Positions 32,565 through 41,568 are shown, numbered from the stretch's first letter. The stretch: 64,000 bases of DNA from Planktothrix rubescens CCAP 1459/22 (GCA_904830895.1 LR882958.1:2660001-2724000), one strand, 5' to 3'. Numbers and translations are program-made. The notes: a model not told the origin generated them from the sequence alone.

Positions 32565-34373
32565 ATGACCTCATCTACTGTACGACTTTTAATCATTGAT
32601 GATGACCCTATTTTTCGGATGGGGTTACTAAGTGCATTAGAACCGTTTTCAGATTTGGAAGTTGTTGCAGAAGTTGAGAGTTTAGAGAGTGCCTTCAGGG
32701 TTTTAGAAACTGAGATTAATTCAGAGGAGCAGAAACCTGTTGATTTAATTATTTTGGAATTGGGGTTAAAAATTAAGGAAAATCCATCGGTTAAAAATCA
32801 TCCTATTTTGGATTTTTGCCAACAGTTAAAAACTCAATATCCTAAAATTCTGATTTTGTTGTTAACTACAGTTAAACAACCACATTTATTACTAGCAGCC
32901 CAAAAAATTGGGGTAGATGGTTATTGCAATAAGGGGATTCCAGTTAGAGAATTAGTAATTATCATTAATCAATTAGTCGCGGGAGAACGCTATTGGTTAG
33001 AATCTTTAGCTGCATTAAATCGAGAACCATTTGTGGGAATAGTATCTCGAAAAACTGGATCATTTTTGGGAAATATTCAAGGGTTTTTAGTTCAACCAGG
33101 AATGCGACAAATTGAACAAGCGATCGCAGAAGTTAATCAAGAAATTAAACGAAATTTAGAACAATTCAATCAACAAGATACTATTACGATTATTAATAAG
33201 TTAATTCTGACGGGAAAACGGCGGGAATTGTTAACAGCAAGGTGGATTGTTAGTCAACTTTCATCGGACAAAACCTCACCCAGTCTTGAGGTATCTGCTC
33301 AGGTTTCTAGTGATGATTTTAATTATGATAATTATGAACCTCTGAATAACTATCAAAATAGTGCTTTAGTTATCACTTCTAACCCTACAAATGAGCAAAG
33401 TTCAGGAATTGTAGCTAATAATTTAAAATCAGTTTTATTTGATAAAACCGTAATAAAACTGCAATCAGGATTAATTAATTTAACCGGAATGCCTTTAGAA
33501 ATTGATATTCTAAGATTATCTAAAAAACGAGAATTGCTATATATATTGTTAAAACAATTAGAAATATTATTAGATGAATTAATTTTGTCTGACCTGCAAT
33601 ATGAACAACTAGCCGAAAAAATACCTAGTTTAATTACAGACTTTTGGCAAGCTGCAACTTTCGATTTTTTTGGGAAATATTATACTGTGATTAAGAATAA
33701 TCAAAATATTGAAATTGTGACAATTATATTAAAAGATGCTGATTTGATTCAAAACAATATTTTAAATAAAATCCCTTTAGTAAAAGATTTATTTGAGCAT
33801 TTATTATTTTGTAGACCCTTAACTATTGATAATTTATCCTGTCCGGCGGGAGGTTTAGACGCAGTGGAACGTGCAGAAGCGTTATTACAAAATCTGTTAA
33901 TTCAAGTAGCAAATGCGATTATTCAACCTTTACTCAATTATTTTTCAGATTATGAAGAAATCAAACTCAAATTTTATGATCGACGTTTATTATCGACCCG
34001 TGAAATTGAGAAATTTAGGAATAGTTTATCCTGGCGATATCGTCTTGATCAATATGTCGCCGAACCCAAGGCAATTTTTGAAAGTTCTTATTTACTCCTG
34101 GTTTTAGGAGAAAGAGGAATTCAAAAACAGGTAATTTATTCCCCCCGCCGAGATGAGTTAGAAAAGTTATCAGGAATTCCATTAACGATAACATTAATAT
34201 TAGAAACCCGTGATGCGGTTGCTCCTCCTCTACGGGCGACGATTTCCTTTGTTGGAAGTGCGATTATTTATGTTTTAACTAATGTTGTCGGTCGAGGATT
34301 GGGTTTAATTGGAAAAGGGATTTTACAGGGAATTGGCACATCTTTTCAAGATAATCGGATGGGGAAAAAGTGA
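32565..34373 (+). CDS. Receiver-like protein with DUF3685 domain
   Basis: A 602-residue protein. Residues 5-145 are a receiver domain: LLIIDDDPIFRMGLLSAL with the acidic pair, VDLIILELGLK, LLLTTVKQPH and the conserved lysine in YCNKGIP. The position of the phosphorylated aspartate is a glutamate (E65), so it may not be phosphorylated in the normal way. From about 180 to the end is the cyanobacterial DUF3685 region, helical, with a C-terminal hydrophobic Gly-rich part (ATISFVGSAIIYVLTNVVGRGLGLIGKG) that may associate with membranes. There is no DNA-binding output domain. It follows the TetR gene by six bases. Confidence 0.82.
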   Translation: MTSSTVRLLIIDDDPIFRMGLLSALEPFSDLEVVAEVESLESAFRVLETEINSEEQKPVDLIILELGLKIKENPSVKNHPILDFCQQLKTQYPKILILLLTTVKQPHLLLAAQKIGVDGYCNKGIPVRELVIIINQLVAGERYWLESLAALNREPFVGIVSRKTGSFLGNIQGFLVQPGMRQIEQAIAEVNQEIKRNLEQFNQQDTITIINKLILTGKRRELLTARWIVSQLSSDKTSPSLEVSAQVSSDDFNYDNYEPLNNYQNSALVITSNPTNEQSSGIVANNLKSVLFDKTVIKLQSGLINLTGMPLEIDILRLSKKRELLYILLKQLEILLDELILSDLQYEQLAEKIPSLITDFWQAATFDFFGKYYTVIKNNQNIEIVTIILKDADLIQNNILNKIPLVKDLFEHLLFCRPLTIDNLSCPAGGLDAVERAEALLQNLLIQVANAIIQPLLNYFSDYEEIKLKFYDRRLLSTREIEKFRNSLSWRYRLDQYVAEPKAIFESSYLLLVLGERGIQKQVIYSPRRDELEKLSGIPLTITLILETRDAVAPPLRATISFVGSAIIYVLTNVVGRGLGLIGKGILQGIGTSFQDNRMGKK

Positions 34374-34473
34374 TAGAATTGTTAACTGTTGATTATGAAA
34401 AAATAGGGTCGAGTTTCTCAAGATTTGGGTTTATTTTAATGAATAAATATCTAGCAAAACCCGCCCCTATATA

Positions 34474-34513
34474 AAAATCCGTGAAATCAGTGAAATCCCT
34501 CTAAATCCGTGAT
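34474..34513. repeat. Partial copy of the 'atccgtga' element
   Basis: AATCCGTGAAATCAGTGAAA, continuing TCCCTCTAAATCCGTGAT, matches the right half of the inverted-repeat element at 58599-58677. It lies between the DUF3685 and Uma2 genes, which converge here, and could act as a shared end structure. Confidence 0.6.
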
Positions 34514-34519
34514 CATTTT

Positions 34520-35227
34520 TTATTCGGGGTTAATTCCAAGCGATCGCAACTGTTCTGCTAACCTTTCAGCCCGTTGACGTTCCTGTTCTGCTTGTTGTTC
34601 AACTGCTTGTAAACGCTGTTGAGTTTGTTCAACCTCCTGTAACGCCGTATTGAGTTGTTGAGAAATGTCTAAATAACTAACAAAAGGTTGACCATCGGGA
34701 CGATAAAGTTTTAATTCTTCCTCAGAACAATTAAAACGAATTCCCAAACGAGGACTCACCCAATTTTCCATTATTTCAATCACTTCTAAACCATTTTCTC
34801 CCCGTAACCAACCCGTCAAATCATTCTTATCTGGATCATAAATATAGTATTCTTCCACACCATAACGTTGATAAAAGACCTGCTTTTTATTCATTTCCGT
34901 CAAGGTATTTCCCGGGGAAAGAATTTCAAAGGCGACTTGGGGGGAAATGTGATTTTCTTTCCACTGCATATAAGATCCGCGATCGCCTTTAGGAACACCA
35001 AATATTACCATAACATCCGGTGCTTGACGGATTTTATTATTTCCCTCAACAGCATACCAAAGTAAATCACCCGCCACAAATACGTTAGGATCATTAGCAA
35101 ATAACCATTCTAAATTATGGTAAATAACCGTAATCCAGCGAAATTGTTTGGTATTATCTGACATGGGTTTGCCATCGCTATCGGGGTAAATAATATCGGT
35201 TTTTGATCGTTCTTCTATTCCAACCAT
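34520..35227 (-). CDS. Uma2-family putative restriction endonuclease
   Basis: A 235-residue protein of the Uma2 (DUF820) family, very abundant in cyanobacteria. It has IIYPDSDGKPMSDN, VFVAGDLLWYAVEGN, APDVMVIFGVPKGDRGSYMQW, the PD-(D/E)XK-like QVAFEILSPGNT and YYIYDPDKNDLTGWLR. The last 50 residues are a Gln-rich coiled coil (QVEQTQQRLQAVEQQAEQERQ is the style). Activity of these proteins is not established. The start has a strong CAGGAGGGTT site. Confidence 0.88.
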   Translation of the reverse strand: MVGIEERSKTDIIYPDSDGKPMSDNTKQFRWITVIYHNLEWLFANDPNVFVAGDLLWYAVEGNNKIRQAPDVMVIFGVPKGDRGSYMQWKENHISPQVAFEILSPGNTLTEMNKKQVFYQRYGVEEYYIYDPDKNDLTGWLRGENGLEVIEIMENWVSPRLGIRFNCSEEELKLYRPDGQPFVSYLDISQQLNTALQEVEQTQQRLQAVEQQAEQERQRAERLAEQLRSLGINPE

Positions 35228-35265
35228 AACCCTCCTGTTGTTGATAGATGATTGAAAAAATAGAT

Positions 35266-35820
35266 TTATCTAATAGTAGCATTTTTCCACCAACTCAGCA
35301 AAGGATGATTTCTATGGGGAATATACCGTCCTTTAACTTGGATATTATCAAGTACAGTCCGTAATTCTTCTGAATTAAGGTTAGCTGATTCTGACCAATA
35401 TTTAATGATTTCTAAGGTTGAAAAAATCTGTAGATTAAGTCCTTCTTTTTGACAAAATGTGATCGCTTTTTTATCATCTGTTGCCATAGCATATTCTCGA
35501 TGAACAGCGATCGCACAAGTCGCTGATTCACCATCATCTCCAAGTTCAAAGACATAATTAATATAAGTTTCTTCCTCAGCTTCTGACTCAAAATCTACAA
35601 CTATAAGTAGATCTTGCTCAATCGCCATCTGCAACTGAACTGCGCCCTCGTTTTCCTGATTTTCAAGTTTTTGTAGGGTCAATAGTTCGCGTGCTTTAAC
35701 TACTTCTGTCACCACAACCTGGGCTGGAATAGCCTTTAAGATTGGTAGGAAATTGCCCGACGCGCAAAAGTTTAAAATACAGCAAGCATCAAGAACAAGA
35801 TGGGAGTGTTGAATCAACAT
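35266..35820 (-). CDS. PIN-like domain protein, last gene of the QueC-like operon
   Basis: A 184-residue protein with a PIN-type acidic set: LVLDACCILNF (first Asp), a conserved helix with VVVTEVVKARELL, LGDDGESATCAIAVHREY (Asp/Glu) and MATDDKKAITFCQ (last Asp). Such domains are Mg-dependent ribonucleases and often act as toxins. The ATG at 35820 is preferred, since GGGAG lies eight bases upstream; an ATG at 35835 would include that site. It follows the XRE-ImmA gene by 18 bases. The XRE-ImmA/IrrE protein beside it is a plausible antitoxin or regulator (inference). Confidence 0.75.
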   Translation of the reverse strand: MLIQHSHLVLDACCILNFCASGNFLPILKAIPAQVVVTEVVKARELLTLQKLENQENEGAVQLQMAIEQDLLIVVDFESEAEEETYINYVFELGDDGESATCAIAVHREYAMATDDKKAITFCQKEGLNLQIFSTLEIIKYWSESANLNSEELRTVLDNIQVKGRYIPHRNHPLLSWWKNATIR

Positions 35821-35838
35821 AAAAAATTCTCCCAAATT

Positions 35839-37032
35839 CTACGGTTGACGTAAATCTAAATGGGCAATTTCCTCTATCATTCCACTTGAATAATCCCGTA
35901 ATAATTCCGCAATCCGACGAGCTTCTATACGATCAACCCCTAAGAAATTGGCAAAACGTCCTTCTGTAATCAGCCCTTGATCGAAAGCTTCAATTGCAAG
36001 GTATTGATAGTGAATGGGAAGCATATCAGTGCGCTGTGGAATTTCTTCTAACCCAAGTTCTTGTTGAACTTTTCTAACTTTTAATCCGCGATCGCGCAGT
36101 CGATCCACAGTACCAGAAGGTATCAGTTTTATAGATTCTAAACGATTACCAAGGGCTTCAATAGATACCCCATAATAATGAGCTAAGGTAAATAAATTAG
36201 TGGGAGTAAACTTCCCGTGAGTCTGGTACATATCATTAAATCGTTTAAGTAAACCACTGGTTGGCATTAGAAAATAGTCAGGGAAACTGTCAGCTAGTCG
36301 TTCAGTATCTGGCTTTCTTTGGTATTGATTTTCATAGTCAAGTACAGGCTTGCGTCGATGCGCTAGAAAATGAAGATATTCATGAGCAAGTGACCAACGC
36401 CGCCGATCTTCTGGGTGTTTAGCATTAATCGCAATACAGCCACCAAGTTGTTCATCGTAGCTATATACACCTGAATATTTAGATGGCATTTCCAAATAGA
36501 AAATACGCAGTCCTACGCTCTGTTCTAAAACATCCCTAAGAATGGGAATCGGGCTATCACCAAGCCCTAATCGTTGACGTTCTGCAATGGCAATACTTTC
36601 TGCTGCTGCCTCTATTGGCATATTCGTTACATCATATTCTTGAGGATAATTCCGAGGTAAAGGAGCATCCATAATTTTCTCAAGTTCTAAATAGTTTTGA
36701 CAGAGTTCCTCTAAGCGCCAAATTGCCGGATTAATTTGGGCTTCTTCTGTCTCGCTACGTCGATAAGCGGCGCGAAATTGAACTTCAAACGGCTCAATAA
36801 TAGGGCTTTGTCGAACAAAATTACTAACAGCCTGCCCATAAGCACGAGCCAGTTTAATTAGTTCGTTGGGTTTAAGGCGACGTTCTCCTTTTTCAATAGC
36901 AACAATAGTTGTTCTTGCAGCATCAATAATTTGAGCGGCATCAGCTTGAGTCATGCCAGATTTCTTCCGCGCTTGTTGCAGTCGTTCACCCAATTGGCGG
37001 AGATCAATTTTATCGAGAATGTTAACAGTCAT
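35839..37032 (-). CDS. XRE-family regulator with ImmA/IrrE metallopeptidase domain
   Basis: A 397-residue protein. Residues 14-70 are an XRE-type HTH (LGERLQQARKKSGMTQADAAQIIDAARTTIVAIEKGERR is the block, with the MTQADAA helix). Residues about 130-300 form the ImmA/IrrE (COG2856) domain with the zinc motif H217-EYL-H221 in SLAHEYLHFLAH and SYDEQLGGCIAINAKH before it. ImmA-type proteins cleave repressors, often their own or a neighbouring one, on induction. In this operon it probably senses and controls expression, or neutralises the PIN protein. It begins 12 bases after the QueC-like gene stops, with GAAGGA as ribosome site. Confidence 0.88.
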   Translation of the reverse strand: MTVNILDKIDLRQLGERLQQARKKSGMTQADAAQIIDAARTTIVAIEKGERRLKPNELIKLARAYGQAVSNFVRQSPIIEPFEVQFRAAYRRSETEEAQINPAIWRLEELCQNYLELEKIMDAPLPRNYPQEYDVTNMPIEAAAESIAIAERQRLGLGDSPIPILRDVLEQSVGLRIFYLEMPSKYSGVYSYDEQLGGCIAINAKHPEDRRRWSLAHEYLHFLAHRRKPVLDYENQYQRKPDTERLADSFPDYFLMPTSGLLKRFNDMYQTHGKFTPTNLFTLAHYYGVSIEALGNRLESIKLIPSGTVDRLRDRGLKVRKVQQELGLEEIPQRTDMLPIHYQYLAIEAFDQGLITEGRFANFLGVDRIEARRIAELLRDYSSGMIEEIAHLDLRQP

Positions 37033-37044
37033 AATGTTTTTCCT

Positions 37045-38496
37045 TCAACTTGACTGAACAGTAACTAGACGTTGATCTGATATCTGGTGATTGTTTTCTT
37101 GATCTAACATACCAACCGAAATTTGTGGCTCTACCGCATCCCATTCAGAAAGATACGTTTGATAAAGCTGTATTAGACGTTGTTGCATTTGAAAAGGTAA
37201 CAGATTTTCTGATTCAGAACTTTGATCCACAATATCCTCTAGTTCTAAGAATCTTTTGGTTAAATTCTGCCACTGAAGGTTAGGGTTAGTTGAATTATTC
37301 AGCAACTTTTTGAGCATGGTAACTTGTTCGAGCATATTTTGCAGATACAAGCTTGGATCTCCTGCTGGTTTTTCGCCATGAAGCACAACATAACGGGTTT
37401 GATCGTTCATATTTGAAGCAGCGATCGCTTGCCGTCTTAAAAGGCAGGAAGAACAATATCCACATTGAAAGATTTGCTTCTTGCGATGTGGACTATCACA
37501 TGAAACTGTTAGCGATACTAAGTTGTTTCTGTCATCTTCAGCTAAAGCTTTGCACATTTGAGCTTTAGTCCAAAATAGGAAAGGATTTTTTATTCTAAAT
37601 TCTTGTCCTAAAAGCTCTGAAACAATATCGCTCACCATAATTAAAGTCAATGGGTGAACAGATCGAGTGTGATCTAATCCAACAGCAGATTTACGGTAGG
37701 GAAGATTGATTGCACCAATTCCATTTTCATAAACAAAAAGCTCTTTCTGACCCATCAAATAAGCACAAGCCGAACCCAATAATGTAAATACAACACCTCG
37801 CGCACGGGAAATTTTATTTTTTCGATGCTGTTTGCTATCAGAAAAATGAATTGGAACTCGGCAAAGGTTGAGACGATTGGGGAAATATGGATTGAGTGCT
37901 TTGAAGACTTTTTGCTGAAGATCATGGGTATTATGATTACTCCCAGTTCCAAACAACATAAACGGCTCTGTATCACTGGCTTGAAGTCTGGTATAAAGAC
38001 CTGCAAGAGCATCAAGTCCGCCACTCCACAATGCTACCTCACACCCTTCAGGAACGATGGGAAGAATTTGCTGTTTTTCAATTGTTCGGTCTAGTGTAGT
38101 TCGTTTTTGGAAATCAAAAGACCATCGGCTCCCAGTAGTCCATTCAAGCAAATTTTCTAATTTTGCATGAAATATACTGGTATTTAGTAATTCGGGATGA
38201 CGCACAGGAAGCACTACAAAAATATGCCTCTGCTCTTGGTGTAAATGTTGTAAGACAAGACGATCACTAGCTTGGATTGCAACCGCTAGGTCAATTAGAT
38301 CAGCAATGATTGATGGAAATTCCTGCCAGACGCGATATTTAAAATCCTGATCATCTACAGTAATTCCTATAGTGCTTTCCTTACCGCTTGAGTGATCGAT
38401 AAATCGAACCTTTCCATTACTATTCAAAATGGAGTCAAAGTGTAACGTATAATCGCTATCGTAGGTGTAGTGTTTTTTCATAATATTTAACCTCAT
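37045..38496 (-). CDS. QueC-like ATP pyrophosphatase
   Basis: A 483-residue protein related to QueC (7-cyano-7-deazaguanine synthase), but twice its usual size. Residues 1-145 are a specific N-terminal domain (IFVVLPVRHPELLN near 92-105, then WTTGSRWSFDF). The P-loop is SGGLDALAG (158-166), with Ala where QueC has Ser. RARGVVFTLLGSACAYL, ENGIGAINLPYR and the zinc set C333, C345, C348, C351 (QCGYCSSC) match QueC. The last 110 residues are extra. QueC-like proteins of this kind are known in defence systems (QatC of Qat; type IV CBASS), and no other queuosine gene is here. Its start overlaps the previous stop as ATGA; an ATG at 38481 is an alternative. Confidence 0.85.
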   Translation of the reverse strand: MRLNIMKKHYTYDSDYTLHFDSILNSNGKVRFIDHSSGKESTIGITVDDQDFKYRVWQEFPSIIADLIDLAVAIQASDRLVLQHLHQEQRHIFVVLPVRHPELLNTSIFHAKLENLLEWTTGSRWSFDFQKRTTLDRTIEKQQILPIVPEGCEVALWSGGLDALAGLYTRLQASDTEPFMLFGTGSNHNTHDLQQKVFKALNPYFPNRLNLCRVPIHFSDSKQHRKNKISRARGVVFTLLGSACAYLMGQKELFVYENGIGAINLPYRKSAVGLDHTRSVHPLTLIMVSDIVSELLGQEFRIKNPFLFWTKAQMCKALAEDDRNNLVSLTVSCDSPHRKKQIFQCGYCSSCLLRRQAIAASNMNDQTRYVVLHGEKPAGDPSLYLQNMLEQVTMLKKLLNNSTNPNLQWQNLTKRFLELEDIVDQSSESENLLPFQMQQRLIQLYQTYLSEWDAVEPQISVGMLDQENNHQISDQRLVTVQSS

Positions 38497-39116
38497 CGAA
38501 GGTCTTCATTTAGGTCTATTGGTTTTTGTGCAGAACGGTGAGGTATAGGCAATTTTTCTATACTGTGATGTTTAATAGCAGTTTTAGCCCATTTGCCTAT
38601 AACATCATCGATAATTGGCTTAATTTCTCCAATACGTTTTGAAAGAGTTGCTTGATCAATTCCGTCATGATGTGTAGAGGTGAGTGGAACCCGTTCCTTA
38701 AATTCAGATTCATAGACAGTTTTCATGTATCTGTGCAAAAATGTTTCTATAGTGTTACTAGAATCTATGTATTGTCCATATCTGAAATCGTGAAGTAAGC
38801 TCTTGCCAGTGAGACGAACAACTTCTTTCAAGCGATGTGAGCCATCGGCTTGTTGCACTAACTTATCAAATTCCAGAGTCAAACCAGCCCAGTTCACAGG
38901 GCTATTCTCAGCAGCACTAATAGCTCTATCTAAAATCTCCGCCATGGTTTGGGCAAGCTGAACAGGAAGATCTCCTTTTTTCACAATGTCCTTCTTGAAT
39001 GCTTGCATAAGAACATGAGCACACTCATCAATCGTTGCTTTTCCTTCACAAAGCCACTTATAAGGCTTTTGATAAATCCCTCCGAGCCTGCTGTGAATAA
39101 TATCTCCATCAGCCAT
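38493..39116 (-). CDS. Unknown protein heading the QueC-like operon
   Basis: A 207-residue protein with no domain that I recognise. It is mainly helical, begins MADGDIIHSRLGGIYQKPYK, has LTLEFDKLVQQADGSHRLKEVVR in the centre and a basic end (IKHHSIEKLPIPHRSAQKP). The start is clear: a full Shine-Dalgarno, GGAGGTGA, lies five bases upstream of the ATG, which is stronger than for most genes here and may reflect a foreign origin. Its stop overlaps the start of the QueC-like gene by four bases, so the two are translationally coupled and probably act together. It could correspond functionally to the poorly understood partner proteins of other QueC-like systems; this is speculation. Confidence 0.7.
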   Translation of the reverse strand: MADGDIIHSRLGGIYQKPYKWLCEGKATIDECAHVLMQAFKKDIVKKGDLPVQLAQTMAEILDRAISAAENSPVNWAGLTLEFDKLVQQADGSHRLKEVVRLTGKSLLHDFRYGQYIDSSNTIETFLHRYMKTVYESEFKERVPLTSTHHDGIDQATLSKRIGEIKPIIDDVIGKWAKTAIKHHSIEKLPIPHRSAQKPIDLNEDLR

Positions 39117-39762
39117 AACATCACCTCCAACAGTTGGGGTTTCTTTTCACTCTCATGGTAGTGTCCCAACCTGTCATTGTCAAGTGTTAAAATTATTTTT
39201 TTTTAAAAATGTCAGATTTTGACGAGAAGAATAGTAACGACGCCCCGGTACAGATTAAATGCCATTTCTGATCTAGGAATATTAATCTTTGTAAACAAAG
39301 ATTAAAGAGTCAGGTTTTATTAACAGGACTTACGCAATTGCGTAAGTCCTGTTTTAGTTAAATTTCCTTACGTTCTATAGAAAAGCCTTGACCTATATGA
39401 TGATAGTCATTGGAGGCTGGGCGATCGCTCCTATTTGAGTCACCTCCTCAAGTCAAACCATGGGAGCGATCGCAGTTGCAGAACTCAAAACCTATAGAGT
39501 ACATTTTTTCCATCACCCATAGCAAGATTGGCTATTCCCCGCCCTCCAAGAATCAAACAACCATTACGGGGTAATTTATTTAGGCTTTATTGAAGCTAAA
39601 TTTATGTTAAGGGTTAAAATATAAGGACAACGGTTTTGACTAGACTGATCACCTTGTAATCCGGTATACTACCAGGTGCTTAGGTATCCTGTTAAACCTT
39701 AAATACTTAGGTTCACAGGTGAAATTCAGATCAGCCAGCGAACTTCTCAGGAAAAGTAAAAA
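39117..39762. other. Intergenic region with a 32-base palindrome and HIP1 sites
   Basis: 646 bases between the QueC-like operon and the DUF6679 gene. It contains a perfect palindrome at 39322-39353 and two HIP1 octamers (GCGATCGC) near 39421 and 39465 within inverted surroundings. A run of eight T at 39195 is not preceded by a good hairpin. No ORF with coding character was seen. Confidence 0.5.
39322..39353. repeat. Perfect 32-base palindrome
   Basis: AACAGGACTTACGCAA is followed directly by its reverse complement, with no loop. The arm shares the AGGACTTACGCA end of the element at 15366, so this looks like two element ends joined with the interior lost. Confidence 0.9.
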
Positions 39763-40074
39763 ATGCTACATCGCAAGATTTATCAACTTTGTTGTGACGG
39801 TCGGGAAGTCTCTATTTTCTTACGAGATCAGCAACGTTGGATTGAGAAAGCTCGAATTACAGACATTGAGGGAGATCTAGTCACGCTACGTTATGAGACA
39901 GATGAGGAGGATGAGGTCTGTTCTTGGGAAGAAATGATCCGCATAGAAAGCATTGGATCAATTAGTCAGAAGTTGGCCTCCGTTCCCAGGTGCTATTTTG
40001 ATCTGCCAGTTTCTGAAGATTGTCCCGAAGCGGAACAAATTCATAATCCCACTTCCGAATCTAGTCCCGAATAG
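39763..40074 (+). CDS. Conserved cyanobacterial protein (DUF6679-like)
   Basis: A 103-residue protein beginning LHRKIYQLCCDGREVSIFL, then RDQQRWIEKARITDIEGDLVTLRYE and an acidic EEDEVCSWEEMIR. The compact strand-rich N-terminus resembles an SH3-like or Sm-like fold. It is strongly conserved in cyanobacteria; I recall the family number as DUF6679 but cannot check it. The C-terminal 35 residues are variable. Start after AGGAAAAGTAAAA. Confidence 0.7.
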   Translation: MLHRKIYQLCCDGREVSIFLRDQQRWIEKARITDIEGDLVTLRYETDEEDEVCSWEEMIRIESIGSISQKLASVPRCYFDLPVSEDCPEAEQIHNPTSESSPE

Positions 40075-40263
40075 GTTGGACAATTGTTGTTCAATCCAAT
40101 TTTCCAAGGGAATCAAGCTCCGTCCTTATCTCGACAGGCTCAGTGGCTTGATGGGGCGGATTTTTCTTGTGTTGGCTTGAGATTTGGCGGTTGCAGCAAC
40201 AAGTCAGGGCTACTAATAACTGATATGATCGGGATTGGAAAGTTTAACAAACACGCAGAAATC

Positions 40264-40731
40264 ATGCCCAAGACTGTTGCTGAGGTGATGACCCCGAATC
40301 CAATCCTGGTTAAGCCAGAGATGCCACTCAGAGAAGCACTGCAACTGATGGTGGAAAGACATATTGGTTGTTTACCTGTGGTAAATGAATCCGGCCATTT
40401 GGTGGGTTTTATCTCGGGAACGGATTTGATGTGGCAAGAAAGCGGTGTGACTCCACCTACTTATATTACTTTTCTTGACAGTATTATTTACCTGGAAAAT
40501 TTTTCCCGGTATGAACAGGAATTGCATAAGGCATTAGGCCAAACTGTGGGAGAAGTGATGACTCCTGCCCCGATTATTACGATTACCCCTAATAAATCTT
40601 TATCCGATGCCGCCCGGTTATTGAATGAAAAGCGCATTCATCGTTTACCTGTGGTGGATGATTCCGGTAAGGTGATTGGGATTCTCACCTGTGGCGATAT
40701 TCTGCGGGTGATGGCAATGGCAAAGAGTTAA
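40264..40731 (+). CDS. Two-CBS-domain protein
   Basis: A 155-residue protein consisting of a CBS pair. The first domain begins VAEVMTPNPILVKPEMPLREALQLMVERHIGCLPVV with DLMWQES at its end; the second has VGEVMTPAPIITITPNKSLSDAARLLNEKRIHRLPVVDD and ends GDILRVM. CBS pairs bind adenosyl nucleotides and act as energy sensors. Upstream frame extends to 40084, but the ATG at 40264 gives the usual family start (MPKTVAEVM). In cyanobacteria such stand-alone pairs are common; the partner is not known here. Confidence 0.9.
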   Translation: MPKTVAEVMTPNPILVKPEMPLREALQLMVERHIGCLPVVNESGHLVGFISGTDLMWQESGVTPPTYITFLDSIIYLENFSRYEQELHKALGQTVGEVMTPAPIITITPNKSLSDAARLLNEKRIHRLPVVDDSGKVIGILTCGDILRVMAMAKS

Positions 40732-40911
40732 AATTTATCGGATTTTGTGAATAAAAACAAGGCTGGTCGGGACATTAGGTTTTGACCCTGGCTTGGTGTT
40801 CGTTTTTGCCAAGTTTTTAAAAAAATATTGATCTATTGAAGTCAAAAAATATGATATTATCCTGATCATTTCAAAACCATTTAGAGCGTTCATTTCAAAA
40901 CCTTAATTTTT

Positions 40912-41568
40912 ATGACAATTACCCCTGAATCTGTTGAGAAGTTGTTAAGTTCTAGTGATTTTGGCGATCGCTTGCGCGGTGTCAATCAACTCCGACAACT
41001 GCCCCCAGCGATCGCTTTTGAGTTAATTCAAGTCCCGATTAAAGATAGTAATAGTCGGGTACGATATGCGGCTATTAGTCAGATGGCAACTTTGGGGAAG
41101 CAGGATTTAGAAACCTCCTATCAAGTCCTGCATTATCACTTATTAAATGATCCTGAAATTGATGTGCAATCGGCGTCGGCGGATGGGTTAGGGGCGTTGA
41201 AACTTAAGGATGCTTTTGATGATTTACAAAACATCTATAATACTACGCCAGAATGGTTACTTAAACTGAGTATTGTGGCGGCGGTGGGATCAATAGAAGA
41301 ACCTCGCGCTTTTGAATTATTAGAAACAGCGCTTCAAGATGATAATAGTTTAATTCAAACCGTTGCTATTAGTGCATTAGGGGAATTAGGGGACAGACGA
41401 GCAGTTCCTTTATTAGTTCCTTATGTGACCAATTCAGACTGGCAAATTCGCCATCGGGTCGCCCAAGCGTTAAGTCGTTTAGGGGGTAGCGAAGTTGAAA
41501 CTATGTTAAAACAATTAGCGGAGGATGAAGTTGAGATTGTGGCTCAAGAAGCTAAGGCTAAAGTATAA
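40912..41568 (+). CDS. nblB: NblB-like HEAT-repeat protein
   Basis: A 218-residue HEAT-repeat protein: SDFGDRLRGVNQLRQLPPAIAFELIQ, then repeats around RVRYAAISQMATLG, VQSASADGLGAL, LIQTVAISALGELGDRRAVPLL and IRHRVAQALSRLGG. This matches the NblB/phycobilin-lyase-like family; NblB takes part in phycobilisome breakdown on nutrient starvation. The length agrees with NblB. Lyase-type HEAT proteins (CpcE/F) are less likely because no phycobiliprotein gene is near. The start follows CCTTAATTTTT and the ribosome site is weak. Confidence 0.78.
   Translation: MTITPESVEKLLSSSDFGDRLRGVNQLRQLPPAIAFELIQVPIKDSNSRVRYAAISQMATLGKQDLETSYQVLHYHLLNDPEIDVQSASADGLGALKLKDAFDDLQNIYNTTPEWLLKLSIVAAVGSIEEPRAFELLETALQDDNSLIQTVAISALGELGDRRAVPLLVPYVTNSDWQIRHRVAQALSRLGGSEVETMLKQLAEDEVEIVAQEAKAKV

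Noticed and set aside
40084-40263. 60-residue N-terminal extension of the CBS protein
   Set aside because: The extension has no conservation-like features, and the ATG at 40264 gives the standard CBS start.
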